From positions 1-60,021 of the forward strand of contig VEXB01000007.1 of assembly GCA_009391195.1 (NCBI GenBank): DNA of 60,021 nt, given 5' to 3'. Below the pieces are notes generated by a model that saw only the letters and a list, made by a program, of their open reading frames with translations, did not search any database and was not told the origin of the DNA. Made by a program: the position numbers and the translations under genes. Below, piece after piece: positions 1-7,647 of the stretch; position 1 is the stretch's first letter; every line of letters starts with the position of its first letter. This DNA is from SAR202 cluster bacterium AC-647-P02_OGT_505m (GTDB lineage Bacteria; Chloroflexota; Dehalococcoidia; Lucifugimonadales; UBA826).

Positions 1-106
1 TAAACTGATGGGAGGAAGTTGGCGCATCCAGAATTGAGCTTTAGGCGATTAATAGAGTGCCTAATGTAGATGTGGGGAAGAACACTTTAACCTATCCGCA
101 AATGGC

Positions 107-143
107 CGGTTAGGATTCGGCTTATCAGAGATGATCCTAACCG
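107..143. repeat. 10-bp inverted repeat over the stop codon of the 97-residue ORF
   Basis: CGGTTAGGAT at 107-116 is the exact reverse complement of ATCCTAACCG at 134-143, with a 17-base loop. The 3' arm as read on the minus strand carries the TAG stop (137-139) of the 97-residue ORF. There is no T-run on either side, so it is not a classical intrinsic terminator; it may protect the 3' end of the transcript or slow polymerase. Bases 1-106 show no recognisable gene. Confidence 0.5.
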
Positions 144-430
144 TAACTCATGGATGGTTCGACTCTAAAATTCAGACTGATACCTATCATTGGGTCTAGT
201 ATGTCTGCGTATTTTTTGACCCAGTTTGAACCGTAGGTTTTCCGTAATTCTGAAGCCCATTCTATTTCTATATCGCCCATTTTTTGTGCAATTAAAAATA
301 TGCTGCGGGAGATGTCTAAATTTGGCAAGTTTCTTGGAGATATGACCTGTAATTTGTTGTCTTTTAGGACATGATCTTTCCAGCGTATCCTGGAATTAAC
401 AGGGCCTGTAGCTTGATTTTCTTCACACAT
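137..430 (-). CDS. Uncharacterised 97-residue protein downstream of a SAM riboswitch
   Basis: I do not recognise a family. The protein is short, soluble and mixed in charge, with no signal peptide, membrane segment or metal-binding cysteine pattern; the only cysteine is residue 2. The C-terminal half has a helical look around WASELRKTYGSNWVKKYADI. The ATG lies after a good AAAGGAG, although the spacing (about 14 bases) is long; CTG or ATT codons slightly upstream are in frame. Its importance comes from context: it is the first gene after a SAM-IV-type riboswitch and terminator on the same strand, so it probably belongs to methionine, SAM or sulfur metabolism. It could also be a spurious ORF in a longer leader whose real target lies beyond base 1. 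Confidence 0.5.
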   Translation of the reverse strand: MCEENQATGPVNSRIRWKDHVLKDNKLQVISPRNLPNLDISRSIFLIAQKMGDIEIEWASELRKTYGSNWVKKYADILDPMIGISLNFRVEPSMSYG

Positions 431-490
431 AATTGTCAGAACATCTCCTTTGACATCCCGACGGGTAGGAAGAAATTATTGAGGGGCAAT

Positions 491-518
491 AAAAAAAGCC
501 CTCCGGTGTACGGAGAGC
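491..518 (-). terminator. Intrinsic terminator of the SAM riboswitch
   Basis: On the minus strand GCTCTCCG (518-511), a 5-base loop and CGGAGGGC (505-498) form an 8-bp stem with one G-U pair, followed by seven T (497-491). It directly follows the riboswitch aptamer and precedes the start of the 97-residue ORF by about 60 bases. This is the layout of a transcription-attenuating expression platform. Confidence 0.85.
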
Positions 519-630
519 CCGTACCCTTTGTCCATTTAGGACCTCGTCTTCTTCCCCAGGGGCACCTTGAGAGTTAAGGTTGCCGGACAGGGTCAAAGGA
601 CTGGGGCCTCGCCTGCCACTCGGGACGAAC
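519..630 (-). ncRNA. SAM-IV-like (SAM-I/IV family) riboswitch aptamer
   Basis: Read on the minus strand, P1 is TCGTC (628-624) with GACGA (548-544). Inside it are the conserved blocks CGAGTGGCAG, GGCCCC, CCGGCAACC and GGTGCCCCTGGGG, in the same order as in the mycobacterial SAM-IV riboswitch. After P1 comes a small hairpin (GTCC, loop, GGAC). A pseudoknot is possible between CCTTTG (599-594) and CAAAGG (530-525), as expected for SAM-IV, where an internal loop pairs with sequence 3' of P1. The family binds S-adenosylmethionine and shuts off sulfur or methionine genes. I could not run a covariance model; SAM-I/IV variant is the main alternative. Confidence 0.82.
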
Positions 631-699
631 TATTTAATTACACAACTAATATAACATGACCTGTCGAGTGATACTTTCTGTGTGATGAGGATAATTTTT

Positions 700-1554
700 C
701 TATCCAGCTCTAGAACTCGCTAGTTTGATAGCTCGTTCGGTAAACACAGTGACGAGGTGTGCTCTATATTCACCAGATGCATGGACATCGTCGTTAAACT
801 CAACCCCCTCTCCAGCTTTTGAAGAGGCCTTTTCTACATCAGCGTTGTCAAGATTTGATCCAATCAGATCAGACACAGAGGCGCTGGCCTGGTAAGCTGC
901 TGGCCCAGCTCCTGTAACACCAATGCTAGCCTCTGTACATTTCCCCCCGGCAATTGTGACCGATGCAGCGACACCGACTATCGCGTAATGAGAAGCCTTA
1001 TTGGCAAATTTTACGTATGCGGAGCCGGTTCCGCTAGATTCACTGGGAATAAAAATCTCACTGATAATTTCGTCTTCTCTCAGTGAAGTAGTGAAGAGAT
1101 CCTGAAAGAATTCATTTGATTCAATAGTTCTGTGCTCACCCGTAGAGCTGGTTATTATCTGGCCTTTAAGTGCGATAAGAGCAGCAGGTAAGTCAGCCGC
1201 TGGGTCACTGTGGGCAAGACTTCCTCCAATGGTCCCTCTATTTCTGACTTGGACGTCAGCAACCTGAGCTGCGGCTTCCGAAAGAGCTGTTGGCACAATT
1301 GAAGAATTTGCTATGTCAACGTAGTGGGTTGTACCGCCCACTGCAGTTCCTCCGTCTCGTTCCTGTACGTAGGACATGGATTCTATAGATCCAATGTCTA
1401 TAATCACTTCCGGCTGTGCAAGTCTTAACTTCATCAAAGGAATAAGACTGTGCCCACCGGCTAGTATCTTTGCATCGGAGCCATGCTTTTTTAGAAGCTC
1501 AGCCGCCTCGGCAACAGAAGCGGGTTTGTGGTACTGGAACGGTGCGGGGATCAT
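700..1554 (-). CDS. coxM: CoxM-like FAD-binding subunit of a molybdenum hydroxylase (CO dehydrogenase family)
   Basis: This is the medium, FAD-carrying subunit of a xanthine dehydrogenase/aerobic CO dehydrogenase-type enzyme, which passes electrons from the Fe-S subunit to the acceptor. The 284 residues match the family length. The FAD-binding motifs are AGGHSLIPLMKLRLAQP (about residues 32-48) and TIGGSLAHSDPAADLPAAL (about 108-126), followed by the C-terminal CO_deh_flav_C region (RAHLVTVFTERAI). The start has the usual M-I-P-x-x-F-x-Y-x-x-P opening. It follows the CoxS-like gene by 50 bases, so the two form one transcript. No large molybdopterin subunit (CoxL) is in the window, so the substrate cannot be assigned; coxM is a family-level symbol. 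Confidence 0.88.
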   Translation of the reverse strand: MIPAPFQYHKPASVAEAAELLKKHGSDAKILAGGHSLIPLMKLRLAQPEVIIDIGSIESMSYVQERDGGTAVGGTTHYVDIANSSIVPTALSEAAAQVADVQVRNRGTIGGSLAHSDPAADLPAALIALKGQIITSSTGEHRTIESNEFFQDLFTTSLREDEIISEIFIPSESSGTGSAYVKFANKASHYAIVGVAASVTIAGGKCTEASIGVTGAGPAAYQASASVSDLIGSNLDNADVEKASSKAGEGVEFNDDVHASGEYRAHLVTVFTERAIKLASSRAG

Positions 1555-1604
1555 ATACTTCCTCTCATTAAGTTGTTTCTAAGATCTAGTGTTATTGCAT
1601 AGTG

Positions 1605-2087
1605 TTACGACTTCATTTTGTCTGCGGCATATTGCACGGCTAACACTATATTGTGGTACCCGGTACATCTGCAGACGTTTCCAGCAAGTCCGTGCCGTAT
1701 TTCATCCTCTGTGGGGTTTGGGTTCTCATTTAGAAGTGCAACGGATGACATCATCATCCCAGGTGTACAAAATCCACACTGGAGACCATGTTTCTCCCAA
1801 AAGCCTTCCTGTATAGGGTGGAGGTTATCACCATCGGCCAATCCCTCCACAGTCGTTATCTCAGATCCGTTAGCCTGTACGGCCAGTATGGTGCAGGACT
1901 TTGCAGACCCACCATCAATTATCACTGTGCAGGCACCGCAGCTCGTTGTGTCACACCCAATGTGCGTCCCTGTCATGCTTAAGTTTTCTCGTAAAAACTG
2001 TGCAAGCAAGAGGCGTGGTTCTACTTCCGCTGAGTGTTGTTTTCCATTCACAGTTAAGGTAATTGGAACAGTAACAGTTTGGCCCAT
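1605..2087 (-). CDS. coxS: CoxS-like [2Fe-2S] subunit of a molybdenum hydroxylase
   Basis: This 160-residue small subunit carries two [2Fe-2S] clusters that relay electrons from the Mo site to FAD. The N-terminal plant-ferredoxin-type cluster uses C45, C50, C53 and C65 (CDTTSCGAC). The C-terminal helical cluster uses C104, C107, C139 and C141 ([11 protein letters not shown] and CRCTGY), the hallmark of the xanthine dehydrogenase/CODH family. A GGAGA ribosome site lies just upstream of the ATG. It is first in a two-gene minus-strand unit with the CoxM-like gene and diverges from the nuo operon. Without the large subunit it could serve CO, nicotinate, aldehyde or another N-heterocycle oxidase. 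Confidence 0.92.
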   Translation of the reverse strand: MGQTVTVPITLTVNGKQHSAEVEPRLLLAQFLRENLSMTGTHIGCDTTSCGACTVIIDGGSAKSCTILAVQANGSEITTVEGLADGDNLHPIQEGFWEKHGLQCGFCTPGMMMSSVALLNENPNPTEDEIRHGLAGNVCRCTGYHNIVLAVQYAADKMKS

Positions 2088-2411
2088 ATCTATTCTCCCT
2101 AGTCTGGAGTCCGCTTAGGAGATCCCTGAGAGCAGAAACTGTCTGCAAATCCTCTGCATTATAGGCATCGCCTAGGGTGATAATTGAAATGTGGCGCGAT
2201 TATAACAACATCGTTGAAAAAAGTCCCACACTAGAGACGGAAGCCCTCTGTCAGCCGTCACATCTCGCAAATATCGAGTAATGATGGTGTGTGTTGAGCT
2301 GCTCATATTTTCCGGTATATTCCTTCCTCAAGCCATGAACTAGGGTTCATTTGTGGTAAGATTTTATAGCTATATTTTGTGACTGCGATACGAGACGCGG
2401 CGTAGGGTGGC
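2088..2411. other. Divergent intergenic region between coxS and nuoA
   Basis: This 324-base gap must hold the promoters for coxSM (minus) and nuo (plus). On the plus strand a weak sigma-70-like pair is visible, TTGTGG at 2351-2356 and TATTTT at 2373-2378 with a 16-base spacer, about 35 bases before nuoA. No ORF, RNA gene or strong hairpin is evident in the rest. Confidence 0.4.
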
Positions 2412-2783
2412 TTGTTGTCTGAAGGTTACGTCTTAAACTGGATTGCGGTCCTCGTGGTTGCGGCAGTTGGCTTGGTGGCAATCCTATTAATGTTTGCCGC
2501 TTCAAGGCTGCTTGCTCCGCGTAGGCCGACAGAAGCTAAGGATTCACCGTATGAATGCGGGATACCGGCTGCCCCCTACCATTGGTCGCAAATACAGATT
2601 AGGTATTATGTTTTCGCGATCATATTTATTATTTTTGACGTTGAGGCAGTTTTCCTTTTTCCCTGGGCTCTGATTTTCGTTGAATCAGTACCTATAGTTT
2701 TCTATGAGATGCTGATTTTTATAGGGGTACTTTTCTTCGGAGTCATTTACGGCTGGCGTAAGGGAGTTCTTCAATGGCGGTAA
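2412..2783 (+). CDS. nuoA: NADH-quinone oxidoreductase (complex I) subunit A
   Basis: NuoA is a small membrane subunit of the proton-pumping arm near the quinone site. The 123 residues show three membrane segments (about 8-30, 62-84 and 90-112) and the family signature [10 protein letters not shown]. The loop region carries [22 protein letters not shown], which contains the conserved acidic pair D-x-E within helix 2 (motif split here as [10 protein letters not shown] and [10 protein letters not shown]). The start is TTG; no ATG is available upstream of the family-conserved part. It opens an 11-gene operon and overlaps nuoB by 10 bases. Confidence 0.95.
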   Translation: MLSEGYVLNWIAVLVVAAVGLVAILLMFAASRLLAPRRPTEAKDSPYECGIPAAPYHWSQIQIRYYVFAIIFIIFDVEAVFLFPWALIFVESVPIVFYEMLIFIGVLFFGVIYGWRKGVLQWR

Positions 2784-3400
2784 ACGGAGATGATCAGTCG
2801 ATACCTTTAGAAAACTCAGACCGTGATAATTTGTCTGATCAGGTTTTCGGACGTATTAGTGACGGGTATAAGGTTGGTGAGGGCAATAGTGTTCCCGACA
2901 GTGTATTTAACAGGGTTTTACCTAATGCCGTCACAGCAAAGTCTGATCAATTGTTTTCGCTGGCCCGAAAGTCATCTCTCTGGACCTTATCTTTCGGTTT
3001 AGCTTGTTGTGCGATAGAGATGATTAGCACTCACATGTCTCACCATGATCTTGATCGATTTGGAGTCGTGACTTGGCCGTCTCCTCGTCAAGCTGACGTG
3101 ATGATAGTCGCAGGAACTGTAGTCAAGAAAATGGCTGACCCAATAAAACTACTCTATGAACAAATGCCCGATCCGAAATGGGTAATTGCGATGGGTAGCT
3201 GTGCTACAAATGGTGGGCCGTATTATAAGTCCTATTCTGTCGTCATGGGCGTTGACCATCTGATTCCGGTCGACGTATATGTTCCTGGCTGTCCTCCTAG
3301 GCCGGAAGCCTTGATGCATGGCATTATGCAGCTCCAAGAAAAAATCCAGCTAGATGCTAAGAACCCAAATCCTTCCTCGCAAGCGCAAGACGGTGAATAA
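2774..3400 (+). CDS. nuoB: NADH-quinone oxidoreductase subunit B
   Basis: NuoB carries the terminal [4Fe-4S] cluster N2 that reduces quinone. The cluster ligands are visible: the unusual adjacent pair C78-C79 in [10 protein letters not shown]143 in MGSCA and C173 in [10 protein letters not shown]. At 208 residues it is longer than many homologues because of a roughly 45-residue polar N-terminal extension. The ATG lies inside the end of nuoA, which points to translational coupling. Confidence 0.96.
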   Translation: MAVNGDDQSIPLENSDRDNLSDQVFGRISDGYKVGEGNSVPDSVFNRVLPNAVTAKSDQLFSLARKSSLWTLSFGLACCAIEMISTHMSHHDLDRFGVVTWPSPRQADVMIVAGTVVKKMADPIKLLYEQMPDPKWVIAMGSCATNGGPYYKSYSVVMGVDHLIPVDVYVPGCPPRPEALMHGIMQLQEKIQLDAKNPNPSSQAQDGE

Positions 3401-3929
3401 GAAACCCTCACCAAGTAGGCGTGCTCGTGAGATACCAATTGCTCCGCCTCGTTTGGACCCTCGTGGCGAAGAGCTTTTTGAGGTTTTGAAAGGAGTTTTC
3501 CCTTCTGGTCTTAAATGTGAAATAGGGATTTGTATAGATATTGTCACCATAACGGTTCCTAAGGAATCCTTAGTCCAGGTTTGTCAGCTTTTGAAGGATG
3601 CCCAAAACCTATCATTTGATTACCTCTGTTCAATTTCAGTTGTTGATTATGAAGAGAGTGAACAAAGATTCGAGATCGTTTACCACATGGTTTCTTTATC
3701 CACTTACTACAAAGTTGCCGTTAAAACTTCTGTAGTATCAGCTGATCCAGTTCTTCCCACAGTGACTTCTGTATGGCGGTCAGCCGAATGGTTTGAACGC
3801 GAAGGACATGATTTATTCGGGGTCATATTTCTCGGTCACAGTAATCTTTCTCCACTTTTGCTTTATGAAGGATTTGATGGCTTTCCTGGGAGAAAGAGCT
3901 TTCCGTTCCACGATTATCAGGAGTGGTAA
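3354..3929 (+). CDS. nuoC: NADH-quinone oxidoreductase subunit C
   Basis: NuoC is a peripheral-arm structural subunit (30-kDa family) that packs against NuoD near the quinone channel. The conserved C-terminal region [17 protein letters not shown] and the FHDYQEW ending identify it. The ATG at 3354 overlaps nuoB by 47 bases and adds a basic N-terminus. A GTG at 3393, overlapping nuoB by only 8 bases, would give 178 residues and is equally plausible. Neither has a clear ribosome site, consistent with coupled translation. NuoC and NuoD are separate here, not fused. Confidence 0.94.
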   Translation: MLRTQILPRKRKTVNKKPSPSRRAREIPIAPPRLDPRGEELFEVLKGVFPSGLKCEIGICIDIVTITVPKESLVQVCQLLKDAQNLSFDYLCSISVVDYEESEQRFEIVYHMVSLSTYYKVAVKTSVVSADPVLPTVTSVWRSAEWFEREGHDLFGVIFLGHSNLSPLLLYEGFDGFPGRKSFPFHDYQEW

Positions 3930-3944
3930 TACTGCTCGAAGGAA

Positions 3945-5084
3945 ATGGAAATTAAATACATGCAGATTCACGAAACAGAAAATGAAACTGATGGATCAAT
4001 AGATCTCATGATCAACATGGGTCCTCAGCACCCAAGTACCCATGGCGTTTTTCGGTTGGTTATCTGGGTAGATGGGGAAAGAATCATTAAGTCTGAACCA
4101 CATATTGGTTACCTACACAGGGGATCGGAAAAAATTTGCGAAAGTGAACACTACAGTCAAATTGTGACCTTATTTGACCGGATGGACTATGTCGGAAATC
4201 TCAATTCGGAACTAGCATTTTGTCTTGCAACTGAAAAGATTATGGACGTATGTGTGCCTGAGCGTGCCGAATATATAAGGGTAATTTTATGTGAACTAAA
4301 TCGTGTTGCTAGCCACATGCTTTTTTATGGTGTTTACGGCTTGGATGCAGGGGCAATGACTCCTATTCTCTACGCCTTCCGAGAACGCGAGAAGATTCAG
4401 AATTTATTTGAAAGCGTGACTGGGGCTAGGATGATGCATAATTACATCCGGATAGGTGGGGTTAAGGAAAATCTACCTAGAGATTTTCAACAACGTCTAC
4501 ATGAGGTGCTTGAGCATTTAAAACGTGGGATTGAGGAGTGCGACGCTCTAATTTCAAAAAATGAGATGTTCCTTGCTAGAACTAAAGGTGTAGGTGCTAT
4601 CAGTGGCGCAGACGCTATAGATTTCGGTGTTACTGGTCCGGCTCTTAGGGCCTCTGGGGTAGTGGAGGACATCCGTGTCACTGACCCTTATTCAATCTAC
4701 GATCGTTTTGACTTTAATATTCCTGTTGGGACATATGGCGACTGTTGGGATAGATTTTATGTGCGTGTTGAAGAAATGCGTGAATCTGTCAAAATCATTG
4801 AACAGGCGGCCCGCGACCTGCCCGAGGGGGATATTTCAGCGGCAGTGAGAAGGATAGTGCGTCCTCCTAAAGGTGAAGTGTTTGTTCGAACTGAGTCACC
4901 AAGAGGAGATCTTGCAGTTTTTCTGGTTAGTGACGGTACTGATACCCCGTACCGCGTAAAAGTTCGTGCTCCTTCTTTTGCGAATCTTCAAGCTTTGGAA
5001 CAGATGCTTCAAGGTGCTTATCTTGCAGATGCAGTTTTGATACTTGGGTCCATCGACTTAATAATGGGAGAAGTCGATAGATGA
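3945..5084 (+). CDS. nuoD: NADH-quinone oxidoreductase subunit D
   Basis: NuoD is the 49-kDa subunit that forms most of the quinone-binding cavity. The 379 residues include the signature MGPQHPSTHGVFRLV near the N-terminus, HIGYLHRG and ERAEYIRVILCELNRVASHML, and end in the conserved SIDLIMGEVDR. The ATG at 3945 is preceded immediately by AAGGA; an in-frame ATG at 3960 is an alternative. The stop overlaps the nuoH start (ATGA). Confidence 0.97.
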   Translation: MEIKYMQIHETENETDGSIDLMINMGPQHPSTHGVFRLVIWVDGERIIKSEPHIGYLHRGSEKICESEHYSQIVTLFDRMDYVGNLNSELAFCLATEKIMDVCVPERAEYIRVILCELNRVASHMLFYGVYGLDAGAMTPILYAFREREKIQNLFESVTGARMMHNYIRIGGVKENLPRDFQQRLHEVLEHLKRGIEECDALISKNEMFLARTKGVGAISGADAIDFGVTGPALRASGVVEDIRVTDPYSIYDRFDFNIPVGTYGDCWDRFYVRVEEMRESVKIIEQAARDLPEGDISAAVRRIVRPPKGEVFVRTESPRGDLAVFLVSDGTDTPYRVKVRAPSFANLQALEQMLQGAYLADAVLILGSIDLIMGEVDR

Positions 5085-6238
5085 GTCTGTCTGAAGTCTT
5101 CATTATTTTGGCAAAAGCCGTTATCTTGATGTTATCGGTGTCGCTTGTGGTTTTAGTTCTCACTTACGCAGAGAGGAAAGCTTTAGCCAGAATACAGCAG
5201 AGAATGGGACCGACAAGGGTTGGATTCAAGGGTATTTTGCAGCCTGTAGCGGACTCTTTGAAGCTGATAACCAAGGAGGACATATTGCCCACGTGGGCAG
5301 ATAGGGGAGTTTATTGGTTAGCGCCTATTGCCGTATTTGTTCCTGCTTTTCTTATGTGGGTCACGATACCTGTCACTCGTCAAATCGTAGTTGAGAACCT
5401 GGATTTAGGTCTTTTTTATATAACCGCTGTTTCAGTTTTGTCTGTGCTGGGTCTCCTAATGGCGGGATGGGGCTCAGCAAGTAAGTGGGCCGTTATGGGA
5501 GGCCTCAGGGCTGCAGGACAACTCATTAGTTATGAAATTCCTTTTATAATGGCCATATTGGGTGTGGCAATGTTGGCTCAATCCTTGGACCTCACCGAGA
5601 TTGTCGCCCAACAGCATTCGGTTTCATTTGCGTTGGTTCAACCGCTGGGATTATTTATATTCCTTACTTCAGCTTTGGCAGAACTTGGTAGAACTCCTTT
5701 TGACATTCATCATGCAGAATCTGAAGTTATAGGTGGCCCTTTTGTAGAATACAGTGGGGCACACTGGTCGATCTTTTTCTTGGCAGAGTATATGAATACT
5801 TTCACTATCGCTGTGCTGACCGTACTGCTTTTTCTCGGGGGATGGTCTTGGCCAACCATGCCTTTTGAAGGATTTTTGCACGCTACCCTATCTCTGATTT
5901 GGTTGTTAATAAAAACTTCTGCTGTGTTATGGCTAATATTTTGGATAAGAGGAACTTATCCAAGGCTCAGGATAGATCAGCTTATGGCGTTTGGGTGGAA
6001 GTTGCTTGTGCCTCTCTCGTTTTTAAATATCGTAATAACCGCCATCGTTCTTTTTTATGGTTTGCCTCTATGGGTATTAACTTGCTTGTCCGGAATATTA
6101 CTCGTAGGTGCCGTTTGCATAATTCGTCTTAATTCAAGTAGCTCTATGGAACGGGATACCGTTAGGCTGGTATCTGCAAAAGATGTGCGATCCAAAGCCA
6201 AGTTTTCTCCTCTAGAGACGAGTGGAGGAGCCGAATGA
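5081..6238 (+). CDS. nuoH: NADH-quinone oxidoreductase subunit H
   Basis: NuoH is the membrane subunit that, with NuoB and NuoD, lines the quinone chamber and starts proton translocation. The 385 residues have about eight membrane helices. Family landmarks are YAERKALARIQQRMGPTRVG near residue 30 and, in the middle, FDIHHAESEVIGGPFVEYSG followed by FFLAEYMNTF. The usual FDxPEAE reads FDIHHAE here, a small deviation. The polar C-terminal tail of about 35 residues is longer than in many homologues. It overlaps both nuoD and nuoI by 4 bases. Confidence 0.96.
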   Translation: MSLSEVFIILAKAVILMLSVSLVVLVLTYAERKALARIQQRMGPTRVGFKGILQPVADSLKLITKEDILPTWADRGVYWLAPIAVFVPAFLMWVTIPVTRQIVVENLDLGLFYITAVSVLSVLGLLMAGWGSASKWAVMGGLRAAGQLISYEIPFIMAILGVAMLAQSLDLTEIVAQQHSVSFALVQPLGLFIFLTSALAELGRTPFDIHHAESEVIGGPFVEYSGAHWSIFFLAEYMNTFTIAVLTVLLFLGGWSWPTMPFEGFLHATLSLIWLLIKTSAVLWLIFWIRGTYPRLRIDQLMAFGWKLLVPLSFLNIVITAIVLFYGLPLWVLTCLSGILLVGAVCIIRLNSSSSMERDTVRLVSAKDVRSKAKFSPLETSGGAE

Positions 6239-6831
6239 TTGGCGATATTATTGGTTTTATCGGTGGTTTAGCTGTTACGTTAAAATCAACTTGGCGTGAA
6301 CCCGTTACGGCTGAGTACCCCGAGTCTGATAAGCGGTTGAACTTAGAAGAAAGGTATATGGGATTTCCTGCCTTAACCTGGGACGGGGACGTAGAGGAGC
6401 CGTATTGCACCGGCTGCATGGTTTGCATCAGAGAATGTCCTACACAGTGTATGACTGCTGAAATGAAAGATAATCCCCTTTACCCAGAGGAAAGCCGACG
6501 CAGGAAAATTGTGGATACATTTGAGATCAATCTAGGGCGTTGCATAATTTGCGGCATTTGTGTGGATGTATGTAGTTTCGATGCGATTGAGATGTCTCAT
6601 GAACATGAGTTAAGTAAGTACGAGCGTAATGGGAATCGAGTCGATTTGCAGTCGTTGATTTCGATGGGCAGAAGCTACCAACAAAAAGTTGGATGGGAGC
6701 CCAAAAATCCTGGGAAAAATAGAGGTACCCCTCAGGTTGAGGAAAATTCACAATCGGCTATAAATGATGCCGAGGTAACTGACAGCAGGTCTGGTGAGCC
6801 TATGGAGGGAGACGAGTGCCCGGATCTTTAA
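6235..6831 (+). CDS. nuoI: NADH-quinone oxidoreductase subunit I
   Basis: NuoI is the ferredoxin-like subunit that carries clusters N6a and N6b. Two [4Fe-4S] motifs are intact: C58, C61, C64 and C68 (CTGCMVCIRECP) and C103, C106, C109 and C113 (CIICGICVDVC). The 198 residues include a polar C-terminal tail of about 50 residues rich in N, E and S that is not part of the core fold. It overlaps nuoH by 4 bases (ATGA) and nuoJ by 16. Confidence 0.96.
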   Translation: MIGDIIGFIGGLAVTLKSTWREPVTAEYPESDKRLNLEERYMGFPALTWDGDVEEPYCTGCMVCIRECPTQCMTAEMKDNPLYPEESRRRKIVDTFEINLGRCIICGICVDVCSFDAIEMSHEHELSKYERNGNRVDLQSLISMGRSYQQKVGWEPKNPGKNRGTPQVEENSQSAINDAEVTDSRSGEPMEGDECPDL

Positions 6832-7328
6832 TTCTGTTCTACGTTGCGGCTGCTTTTGTTCTTTCAGGGGGAATTGGCGTAGTAGTTTCGAAGAATATTG
6901 TTTACTGTGCGTTCTCTTTGCTTGTTTCAATGATAGGAATAGCCGGTGTATTTTTACTGGCATTTGCTGAGTTCCTCGCTCTCGTGCAGATTCTTATATA
7001 CGGCGGCGCTGTTGTGATAGTTATATTGTTTGCCCTTATGCTAACTCGCATCGAGGATTTCCGTGATATTTCGGATAACCGCAATCGTCCGTTGGCTTTA
7101 GTTATTTCTCTTGGTTTGCTTGCTATGCTTATCGCTTCACTAGTAAGAACTCCCACACCTCAGGGAGATCAGTCTGCAGTGAGCATGGTTGAACTGGGAG
7201 AAAGCCTTTTTACTGACTGGGCCATTCCTTTTGAAGTGGCATCGCTTGTTCTGCTGGTGGCGCTTGTAGGTGCCATCGTAATAGTACGGCGCGATGCTGG
7301 TGATGAGGAGCAAGGGGACCCAAGTTGA
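6816..7328 (+). CDS. nuoJ: NADH-quinone oxidoreductase subunit J
   Basis: NuoJ is a five-helix membrane subunit whose TM3 pi-bulge takes part in coupling. The 170-residue hydrophobic protein contains EFLALVQILIYGGAVVIVIL, the family's conserved TM3. The start is GTG at 6816 behind GGAGGGA (6804-6810). The stop overlaps the TTG start of nuoK. Confidence 0.94.
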   Translation: MPGSLILFYVAAAFVLSGGIGVVVSKNIVYCAFSLLVSMIGIAGVFLLAFAEFLALVQILIYGGAVVIVILFALMLTRIEDFRDISDNRNRPLALVISLGLLAMLIASLVRTPTPQGDQSAVSMVELGESLFTDWAIPFEVASLVLLVALVGAIVIVRRDAGDEEQGDPS

Positions 7329-7642
7329 TATCTTTAGCTCACTTCCAGGTGTTGGCTTATATTTTGTTTTGCCTTGGTATCTATGGGGTACTTGCTCGGA
7401 AGAGTACAGTGCTGGTTCTTATGTCTATTGAACTGATGCTCAATGCCGTAAATATAAATCTTATTGGTTACTCGGCGTTTGGGTCGTTTGGTGGATCACA
7501 TACCGCTCTAGGTCAAGTGATTATAGTTTTTGTTATAACCATTGCGGCGGCGGAACTTGCACTGGCCATAGCGATTATTCTCAGACTTTATAGAGAGCGC
7601 CGTAGTGTCAATGTTGATGAAATAGATTTGCTCAAGGGGTGA
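7325..7642 (+). CDS. nuoK: NADH-quinone oxidoreductase subunit K
   Basis: NuoK is a three-helix, Mrp/MnhC-like subunit whose buried glutamates are part of the proton path. The 105 residues show SIELMLNAVNINLIGYS, with the conserved Glu in TM2, and a second Glu in TM3 (AAAELALAIAIIL). The TTG start sits in the TTGA overlap with nuoJ. This length is typical of the family. Confidence 0.95.
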   Translation: MISLAHFQVLAYILFCLGIYGVLARKSTVLVLMSIELMLNAVNINLIGYSAFGSFGGSHTALGQVIIVFVITIAAAELALAIAIILRLYRERRSVNVDEIDLLKG

Positions 7643-7647
7643 GTGCA

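Noticed and set aside
371-577. Plus-strand ORF of 68 codons
   Set aside because: It lies across the riboswitch and terminator on the opposite strand, has no ribosome site and no family resemblance.
481-640. SRP RNA, 6S RNA or tmRNA
   Set aside because: The conserved blocks and the CCGGCAACC core with pseudoknot fit a SAM-IV riboswitch, and none of the hallmarks of these RNAs is present.
1618-2118. Plus-strand ORF of 166 codons
   Set aside because: It is antisense to the CoxS gene, whose eight cysteine ligands are intact.
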